Assembly (NCBI GenBank): GCA_037349315.1 | Contig: JBAIAC010000021.1 | Span: 5,518,001-5,582,000 of the forward strand | DNA length: 64,000 bases | Direction: 5' to 3' | DNA from: Chelydra serpentina | Taxonomy: Eukaryota > Chordata > Testudines > Chelydridae | Shown here: positions 51,261 to 64,000 of the stretch, one piece after another | How the letters are laid out: every line of letters starts with the position of its first letter | How positions within the stretch are numbered: position 1 is the first letter of the stretch | The notes under the pieces: generated by a model | The model's input: only the letters and a program-made list of their open reading frames with translations | What the model was told of the DNA's origin: nothing | Databases searched by the model: none | Made by a program: the position numbers and the translations under genes

Positions 51261-54200
51261 TGGGGGGGAGGTGGGGCTGAGGATGATGGCGGGACCGGGC
51301 TGGGTGAGTTTGGGGGGCTGGGGAGAGGCAGGGTGGGGGGGAGGCGGGGCTGAGGATGATGGCGGGACCGGGCTGGGTGAGTTTGGGGGGCTGGCTGAGG
51401 TGTGGGGTCTGGTTGTGGGGCACAAGGTAAGGCTGGTGGGAGCTTTGCATCACTTTCACTTTTGTTTGGGTGCCCCTGGCTAGCCGGGCGGGGGAGGGTG
51501 CTGGACCCACCCTAGGTCTCTGATGGCCACCCCTTCCTGTGTCCCCCCCCCCGTCACACCTGCCCTTTGCTTGTCATGTGCCTGGAGCCGGATCAAAGGG
51601 GCAGCTGTGATCCCGGTGCAAGGGGGGTTGTCTCCAGCTCTGGTCAGCATCTGGCTACCCAACCCCATTTGACCAGACGGGAATAAAACCCAGATTGAAA
51701 AAAACCGACTTGTAACCTATCAAAACCACGCTGGAGTGGGGTGACTGGAGTGACCTACAGAAAAAAGTGGGGCTCCGGAGCCCCTTAGGGCGAGGTGATG
51801 GGGGCCGGCGCAGAAGTTCACCCTTTGTGCCCTGGCCAACTTCGGACGAAAGCGCCATGCTGACCCTGGTGGTGCCGGCTTTATAAAGGAGCCAGGCCGG
51901 ATTGCCGTGAAGGGTGAGCTGTGTGGGGTGGGTGTGTGGTTCGGGGCCAAAGCGAGGATGAAACAGGAGGAAAGGAAGCATTTACTTTTAGGAGCGATGT
52001 CTAAACATAAGTGTCAGGGCCAGGCAGGTGCTTTCACTTTCTATGACTGCTGCCTCGGAAAGTCCCTGGCTGGTTTCTTGGAAATCAAAGGCGCAGCGTG
52101 AGGGTGGATGGGGTGCCTCAGGGGGTGTGGGCTGAGCTGAGGGAGTGGACTCTCTCCTCTGGAGTGACATCTCTCAGGGGCTCTAGAGTAGGGTGAGGTG
52201 GGGGGGGGGGCTGGGTAACCCAAGGGTCCCTCCTGTTCCTGGAGTTGGGGAGGTGAGCGGCTGGGTTGCTAGCAGCAGGAGGCTCTGTTTGTTTGTTTGC
52301 CTTTGGGAGCAGGAAGTGAGTTTGTCCTCCCCCCACCCCCCCTTCAATGAGTTTCTCCTCCCCCACCCCCCCTTCAATGAGTTTCTGAGAAATGTGCCTG
52401 AGCCTGGGCCAGCTGCAGAGATGGGCAGAGCTCAGCTCAGCCCTTGGTTGCTGCGGCCCTGTTGTGGAGAGATAACGGGTGAGGGAGGGTGGCTTGCAGT
52501 GGTGCCAGTTGCGGGGGCTTCAGGGGTAGGCGAACGCTGTCCCAGGGTGTTTGCATTTGCTCAATGCTCCATACTGCCCGGAGCCGGGGGGGCCATGGCC
52601 GACCACTTTTAAGCAGTGGTCTCGTACTAAATCATTGCAGCTGCTGCCGGAGTGTCGCCCTGGCTGCGGGGTCTCAGCAGTGCTCAGATTTGCCCCGGTT
52701 GTCCCTCTGTCCTGACGGGAGGGTGGCCAGGTCACGTTTCAGCGAGTGATGTTGCAACCTAGTCAGTACCAGTCAGATTTGGCCCAGCTGCCCTTCCGTC
52801 CAAAGGCTGTGGTTACCGTTGGCTGTGGTTCTCTGCCAATGGGAGCTGCGGGCCACAGGGGTATGCTTCCGGTTAGTGTGCAGAGCCGACCGGACTTTTA
52901 ACAGCCTGGCAATCCTCCCCATGCAGCGGTGTGAGCTGGCGTTTGCGGCTCCAGCCCCGCAGGGGGGTGCTGAGGCTCGGGGCTTCCGGCCCGCGGTGTG
53001 GAGATGTGCTGTGGGCCAGAGGTTTCCCACCCCTGAGTTAGACCCTGAGCACATGAGCAGGATCCAGCCTGCCAAGCACCTCCGAGAGAATGGTAGATGC
53101 CCGACCGCCCAATGTCACATCTCCAGCTGTGGCCATCCCTGATGCGTCACAGGAGAGAAAGAAACCCTTCCAGAATACATTGAGAGAGAGAGAGGGGAAA
53201 TCCCTTCCTGACCCCTGTGGGTGGCTGTGTCTGAAACCCTGAAGCATGATCATCGGGAACACAAGACTTAAACAGGCACTGAGCCCCAGGGCTAACCCAG
53301 TCCTTACCATCACAAGCAGCCTTGTCATACAACTGCACTTGTTACCCCCTCCACTGGGTAAATGTATAAGTGGGGACTAGAGCAGGTTCCTGGTTGGGGT
53401 GTGTGTGTGTGTAACTGGAATTCACCACTCCCCAAAGAAAGATCTGAATTGGTGCCACTGGTGGTTTGGTTTGTGCTTCTACATGGAGGTGGATGGGGCT
53501 TGCTGGGGAAGTGGAAGTCTGAGGTCTATTGGGGTGGCAATTATAGGGAGCAGAAGGCTGGGGCCAATTGGGCGCAGCTCTGAGGTGGGGGGCGGCGCAT
53601 GGTCCCTGATGGCTCGGCTCTGTCCCACTGCAGGAGCTGGATGACTTGAAGAGGTCTGGGTCCCGCTGCTTGAAGGACATTGAGGTGGACGACACCAATG
53701 TTCTCCTGTGGAAAGGGCTCCTCGTGCCGGTGAGTGTGGGAACTGGGAGATTGGAGGGTGCGGGTTCAGCAGGGGCTGCATGCCTCAAGGGGGTCTGTGC
53801 TGGGTTCAGGTGGGGCAAGCCTCCAGTTCTCCCCAGGGATCAGTGTTTGCTGGCTCTGTAGCTTTCTGCCCTCTCTCTCCTGCCTTATGACCAGGACAAT
53901 CCTCCCTACAACAAAGGCGCTTTCCGAATCGAGATCAGCTTCCCGGCTGAGTACCCCTTCAAGCCCCCCAAGGTCACCTTCAAAACCAAGATCTACCACC
54001 CCAACGTGGACGAGAAGGGGCAGGTCTGCCTGCCCATCATCAGCGCTGAGAACTGGAAACCCGCCACCAAGACGGATCAAGGTACGTGCCCCCCTGCCAC
54101 ACGTATACGCCTCCAGGGAGCTAGTGTGGGTGGTGCCCAGAAGTGCTGGGCCTGTGAAGTCTGGGGGGTTACAACAAGGGTGGTAGTGATGTGGCTGTAG

Positions 54201-54781
54201 GGGTGAGTGAGGATGGTGGCATGGGGCAATTTGTGTGCCAGGACCAGTGCGGGTGGGTGAGGCTGATATCTTGTGGGGTGGGTGGCGATGCCAGCGGGCA
54301 GAGTGGTTGGGTGAGGCTGGTACCCTGTGGGGCAGCATGGGTGGGTGAGGCTGATACTCTGTGGGGCAGCTGGCAGTACCAGGGCACAGCATTGGTGGGT
54401 GAATCTGATACCCTGTGGGGCAGCATGGGTGGGTGAGGCTGGTACCCTGTGGGGCAGCTGGCAGTACCAGGGCACAGCATTGGTGGGTGAATCTGATACC
54501 CTGTGGAGCGGCTGGTGGTGCCAGCGGGCAGTGTGGGGTGGCTGGGGTCTGGGGCCAGTGTGCAGGAGCAGGCACACATTGCCCTGCTCCGTGCTGCGCT
54601 GACTCCCTCCCTGCCCCTCTGTGCAGTGATCCAGGCCCTGATCGCGCTGGTGAATGAGCCCGAGCCCGGCCACCCACTGCGCGCTGACCTGGCCGAGGAG
54701 TTCACCCGCGACTACAAGAGGTTCCTGCGCAATGCTGAGGATCACACCCGCAAATTCAGCGAGAAGCGGCCCTGCGAGTGA
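51171..54781 (+). CDS. UBE2L6: Ubiquitin/ISG15-conjugating enzyme E2 L6, 154 residues
   Basis: E2 enzyme that carries ubiquitin or ISG15 on a catalytic cysteine. Four exons: 51171-51197 (MAASRRVGK), 53634-53729, 53895-54081 and 54627-54781 (stop). Phases close to 154 codons plus stop, the family length. The UBC fold shows [11 protein letters not shown], the HPN triad (76-78) and catalytic Cys86 in [16 protein letters not shown]. Phe63, used by the UBE2L family to contact HECT/RBR ligases, is present. Orthology to UBE2L6 rather than UBE2L3 rests on position between SMTNL1 and SERPING1. The residues themselves are often UBE2L3-like (KTDQ, EKRP), so ISG15 use is inferred from the mammalian gene. 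The 5' CpG island and short first exon match the UBE2L family. Confidence 0.93.
51255..51400. repeat. Tandem duplication, about 77-bp unit, UBE2L6 intron 1
   Basis: Two near-identical units of GAGGATGATGGCGGGACCGG and GCTGGGTGAGTTTGGGGGGC. Confidence 0.85.
52315..52388. repeat. Tandem duplication, about 37-bp unit, UBE2L6 intron 1
   Basis: TCCTCCCCCCACCCCCCCTT and CAATGAGTTTCT occur twice in tandem. Confidence 0.8.
54245..54530. repeat. Minisatellite in UBE2L6 intron 3
   Basis: Units of about 50-60 bp around GGTGGGTGAGGCTGATACCC and TGTGGGGCAGC. A pair forms a higher-order unit of about 110 bp (54345-54500). Confidence 0.8.
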
Positions 54782-55542
54782 CCCTGCTTCTGACCTGGCA
54801 CCTCCTGCCTGCTCCTGGTGGGGAAGACTCACTGTCCCAGGCAGGGGTGGGGCCTATGCACTTAGTGGGTGAAGTCTAGTGGGTGGGTGGGGCCAATGTG
54901 GCCCCTCCCACCATTGCATGCTGTCATGGCGATGCACCCCATGGAATTCTGGGGCATGTGCCCCACCCCTGCCCGAACTAAGGGGGGACCCAGCACCTCA
55001 CGGTAACACTGTTGTCACTTGTGGGAGCCCTTCAACCGAGAGGGGGCACTGAAGCCCTGGGGAGGGTTGAAGTTGGGTGCATGGGCTTTCCCCTTCCCTT
55101 CATTGATTGACTCCTTTGCTCACCCTGTCTTCACTGGGGGGGCCCCAGGCCTGCCTTTAGTAGCCAGGCCGAAGGCCACTCTCTGGGCACTGAGCTTTAT
55201 GCCACGAATCCCACTGCCTCTGTTGATCTTGTTTTGGTTTGTCACCTGGCACTTTAAAACCTCAGCTGTAAAGACTGGAGGGGAGGGTTTGGAGGGGGCA
55301 GAAAGCAGCCCCAAATGCCTTCCCTGCACCCAGCCCATGCAAAAGGGGTGATGGGGGGGGTGGGGGGGATGCCCCCCAAGAGCCCTGCAGCTGGGCAGGT
55401 GACTGGGGATGGGTGGGGGGGGGGGGGGGGGTGTCAGGCTGGAGGGTGATTCTGGGTTGGAATAGTGTGATGATAAATGTTTTTTAAAATAGCCTCTTTG
55501 TCGGCGGGGGGTTGTGTGTGAAATAACGTCCTTTTTCTGGTA

Positions 55543-55548
55543 AATAAA
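55543..55548 (+). terminator. Poly(A) signal of UBE2L6
   Basis: AATAAA about 760 bases after the stop, within a locally A/T-rich patch of an otherwise GC-rich 3' region. Confidence 0.6.
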
Positions 55549-55559
55549 AATGGACTGTG

Positions 55560-58500
55560 ATCCCTCCTCTCCCATGTGCGGATCCCCCCCATGGATGATT
55601 TCCCAGGCAGCTGCCTTCCCTGCCCCAACCCGGTGTGGGGCCAATCCCTGGGGACCTTGGAATATCTCTAGACTCTTCCTCCTTCCTGCTGTTCCTGCCC
55701 CAGCCACTTCCACCCTCCCCCTTTGAGGTAGAATTGGAGCAGATGCCCTGAGGATGAACCATTCTGATTCTCCCCCCCCCCGCACACGCACGCACACACA
55801 CACACACACACCCGCCCTGGAGGGGAAGGGCTCTGGGTCCTGTCCCAGCTCCCTGGGCCAGCCTGTTTCCATGGAGCTGGGTGTTGTTCCTTGCCAGCTC
55901 CCCCCCAGCCCTCCCTCCTGTTCTCCCCAGTTACCACGGGCTGCCTTGAGGGTCAGACCATGGAGTTGCCCAGCTGAGAGCTGCCAAAGCCATGTGTGTG
56001 ACCCTATAGGGCCTTCCCCCACCCCCCCGGACAGCACGGGGGCGGGGGGGCTGTATTCCCAGGGGACATAAAACCAAGGTCTTTGGCTGCTTGTGCCCAT
56101 TAAAAATCCCATGGTGTGTCAGAGCCTCTGCTAGCTTGAGCGATCACACCCTGCCTCTCTCCTCCCTTGGTATGGTCCACTCCTCCACTTCTTGTCCTAA
56201 ATGCAGGTCACCTCAGCTCTCCGACCCTGCACCTCCAGAGGCCATGGCCAGCTCTGATGGCCCTTGAGCAGCTGCTGTCTTCTGCCCTGGAGCTGGGGGA
56301 AGTGGCTGCTGTTGGTGCCCCCTGGTCTCAAACACGCGGCCCACGGGCCACATTTATTTACTGCGGCCCACCAAGCTCCTTGTCCCCCCCCCCCCCCCCC
56401 CGGCCCGGTATTATTTCCTGTCGCTGCCAAGCTCCCCTCCTCCTCCCCCCCCCCCCCCCGCCAGTGTGCTGCATCCCCACTCCTCTGCCTACCTCCAGGC
56501 GCTTCCCACTGCCAAACAGCTGTTTGGTGGTGCTTAGCGCTTTCCAGAAAGGAGGGGAGAGGAGCGGGGACCCTGTGCTCAGGGGAGGAGGCGGAGAAGG
56601 GGTGGGGCGGGGAGGGATTTAGGGAAGGGGTTGGAATAGGTGCAGGGAGGGGGCGGAGTTGGGGTGGGGACTTTGGGGAAGGGGTTGGAATGGGGGCTGG
56701 GAAGGGGCGGAGCCTCATGGAAGGGGTGGAGTGGGGGCAGGGCCAGGGTAGTGGGGTGGGTGTCAGTGATGCAGCCCTCCGGCCAATGTACTAGTCCTCA
56801 TGGCCCTTGTGGTCATTTGAGTTTGAGATCCCTGGTCTGGACCATCCACGATGTAGCGCTAACAAGACTCTGCCACCAGAGGGCAGCACAGAGCTATGGG
56901 GTCTGTACTTATGGGCTGGCAGGGGTCTGTGCTCAAGCATATGACTTCCAGGGCCTTTGCTGAGCACCCGCTGCATGATCTGGCAGCTTGGCAGAGCTGA
57001 GCCAAGCCCCAGAGCAGAGGCCTGCACTTGGACAAGGCCCTTCAGAACTTGGAAGATCATTGGCACCCAGCTGGGTGTCACATTGGCACTAGCAGGAAGG
57101 CAGCCCTGGTTCACTGTCAATTGGAGCCGGGCAGCTGTTGTGGGGGTAGCCCTACGTGTGGGGTGCTTGGTTCTAATGGACCCTGGGAGTGCCAGGAGAA
57201 CCACCACTGCTGCAGGCCAGCCAAAGCCGCGTTCCAGACACCCGCTGCCAGCTGGGATCCATGAGGAGCGCTGGCCTCAGCCCTATGGTGAAATGTGCCC
57301 TGGCGTTGGCGGGGGGCAGAGGTGACTTTCTGCTGCTGATGGGCATTGCTCCTGGCTGGGCTTCAGCCACAGCCACATCTGTGGCGCCCTGGCTGAGGAA
57401 TGTGGCCGGTGCTGATAGAGCCCTCGACCTACCCGAGCAAACCCCAAGAAACCGCCCAGCGTCTGCCTGAGCTTGGAGCAGTTCTGCTTTACTGGATCTG
57501 CCAGGGTCTCGCGTGCACACGTGAGCTGCGGGCTCCTGCGGGGCTGGGGAAGGGGCAGGCAGGAGATGCCTGTGGAGAGTTACCAGCAGAAGAGATGCCA
57601 TGTTGGGGGAGAGCTCCAGGACAGACCTGTTGGGAGAGGGGAACAGGTATTGTGGGGGTAGAATGCTGGGGGGGGGGGGGGCTTGTTTCAGGAACTCTGT
57701 CTTGGAGGGATCCCTGCCAGCTACCACACACCCCAGTGAGGCGTTGGTGGCACCTGTTGGAAGCTCGCTGTGCCTCGCACCAGCTAAGGCAGCCTCAGCC
57801 AATGTCTCTGGGGGCTGGGAGAGGGGGCAGGGGCAAGGCCTGGGTATCCTGCCCATAGCGGGTCTGCTGAGAAGTGGGCTCCACTGCTGATCATTGGACA
57901 CAAAGCTGAACCAGGCTTGGGGGAAGGGGGCGCCTCTGTTGAAAAGAGGCCACTGGAAAGAATCTGTTGTAACCCCCCCGCCCATACCCTCTTCCCTACC
58001 TCGGGCAGGGGAAAGAAGATGCCTCTAGAGCTGCCCTGCCGAACCCTCCCCCCTGACCACCCACAGGCCTCATGGAGGGGACCGCCACAGGGGTAGTGCT
58101 GAACCTCCTGCACTTCTGATTCCGGCGGTTGGGGGAGGGAGGAGGCATCCCCATCATGCCCTGGGGTTGGGTGGGGGGGGGGGCAAGGCCTTTCTCCAGA
58201 GCAGGAAACCCCCTCCCCACCCATGCCCAGTTCTGCCCTGCCCCCATGAAGTGTTCAGACATAGGCTCCCAGCTCAGCCAGGGACTGGGCTAGGCCCATT
58301 GGGGTGGAAGTACCCCATCCTGCATGGGCCTGCAGGGAGAACACACACACACACACACCCCCGGTGATTTGAACGGGGCCATGGTGGTGTCCTGGTGGGG
58401 TTGGACTGCCGGGGTGGGCGCAGCACCCCATACCTAGCCCAATCTGCTTTCTTTGGGAGGAGGTGACGCCCAGGCACCGAGGAACCCCTCGCTTCCATGT

Positions 58501-58693
58501 GGGCAGTGAGAGGGAAGGTGGGAAGGATGGAAAGTGTAGACCCCTGGGCGTGTGAGCACTCCTATCCCCGGCAACACCCCCTGTGGTTCCTCACCCATGC
58601 CCCCCTGTGCCAGGCTGAACATATGAGTGGCCCCTCCTCACCCATGCCACCGGGCGCTCACTCTGCTTCCCCGGCCAGCTGTTCTCCACCACC
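55560..58693. other. UBE2L6-SMTNL1 intergenic region
   Basis: 56326-56832 has ends GGTCTCAAACACGCGGCCC and GTTTGAGATCCCTG in inverted arrangement, as in a hAT-like element, with long C-runs inside. The rest has no supported exon. Confidence 0.5.
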
Positions 58694-63448
<4,755 letters not shown>

Positions 63449-64000
63449 GTCTGAAAGGAAACAAGAGGCATGTGGGTCAGATAGGGGCAGCAGGGACCTG
63501 GATCAGGGCTGCGAGAGACCCCTGACTGACCTGCCCAGGGACCGGCCTACCAGATCCCCCCCAGGGCTCTGTCTACCCATCCCTGAGCCCCACCACTGCC
63601 AAGTTTGGGGGGGGGGCAGGAGGCATCAGGTCACCCTCTGCTGCCCATACCATGGCATTGTGGGGCCTGCAACAGGGAGCTTATATCAACTCCAATGCAG
63701 CTTTTTTTCTCGGGGGTGGGGGGGAAGGGAATGCAGCCTGGGGGAGAGATTGGGGGACCATGGTGTGTGTGGAGAAGGAGAATGGGGGGCACACAGACAT
63801 ACTGATTTGGGGGAGAGATTGGGGAAACCTGGGAGGAGAGAAAATGGGGGCACACAGCCCCCAGTGTAGGGGAGCTGCAGGGTGCCCCTGCACTGGAGGG
63901 TTGCACCCAGGGACCTTGTGAGGGGGGTATGGAGGGGTGCCGGGAGCCCTTGGTTCATGCAATGAGCTTAGCCAACACCAGCGAGGTGTGACTATGCAGT
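63449..64000. other. 5' flank or first intron of SMTNL1
   Basis: Pyrimidine tract and AG acceptor just upstream of the start codon show that a non-coding exon lies further upstream. From about 63740 to 63855, GGGGGAGAGATTGGGG-type units repeat loosely. No exon identified. Confidence 0.5.

Noticed and set aside
54077..54832. Minus-strand frames up to 303 residues across UBE2L6
   Set aside because: Antisense to UBE2L6 exons and to the intron 3 minisatellite.

Overview
The window is vertebrate nuclear DNA, almost certainly from a hidden-necked (cryptodiran) turtle. It has three copies of a tRNA-derived SINE of the turtle Cry/PolIII type, a near full-length CR1 LINE, Ty3/gypsy LTR elements, a Penelope-like fragment and many short hAT-type elements with exact or near-exact 8-bp target duplications. 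Genes are split by GT-AG introns and coding density is low, so most long open frames are chance products of GC-rich or tandemly repeated sequence.

Layout. 1-9570 is a retroelement graveyard: a gypsy gag/protease remnant with its 3' LTR, a hAT transposase relic, a solo LTR, a Penelope-like GIY-YIG relic, and a gypsy RT-RNase H fragment with its LTR. 9571-18200 is mostly gene-poor, with tandem repeats and short mobile elements. 18219-23294 (+) holds four exons of a secreted, cysteine-rich four-helix cytokine-like gene that I cannot assign to a named family member. 25167-38397 (-) is SERPING1 (C1 inhibitor), whose large introns carry a TG-rich tract, a mariner/Tigger-like element with several nested insertions, and a minisatellite. 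38400-50900 is upstream/intergenic sequence with hAT elements, a gypsy-type LTR and a CR1 LINE. 51171-54781 (+) is UBE2L6, a ubiquitin/ISG15-type E2. 58694-63448 (-) is SMTNL1 (smoothelin-like 1).

SMTNL1, UBE2L6 and SERPING1 have the same order and relative orientation as the human 11q12.1 block, read in reverse, which supports orthology. The three genes are not one pathway: C1 inhibitor controls the complement and contact proteases, UBE2L6 is an interferon-linked conjugating enzyme, and SMTNL1 is a muscle contractility regulator. The cytokine-like gene lies tail to tail with SERPING1, where I would have expected YPEL4 from the human order.

All exon models were built by hand from splice sites, reading phase and protein similarity. 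For the three named genes every intron phase closes and the total length is a whole number of codons (599, 154 and 540 residues).
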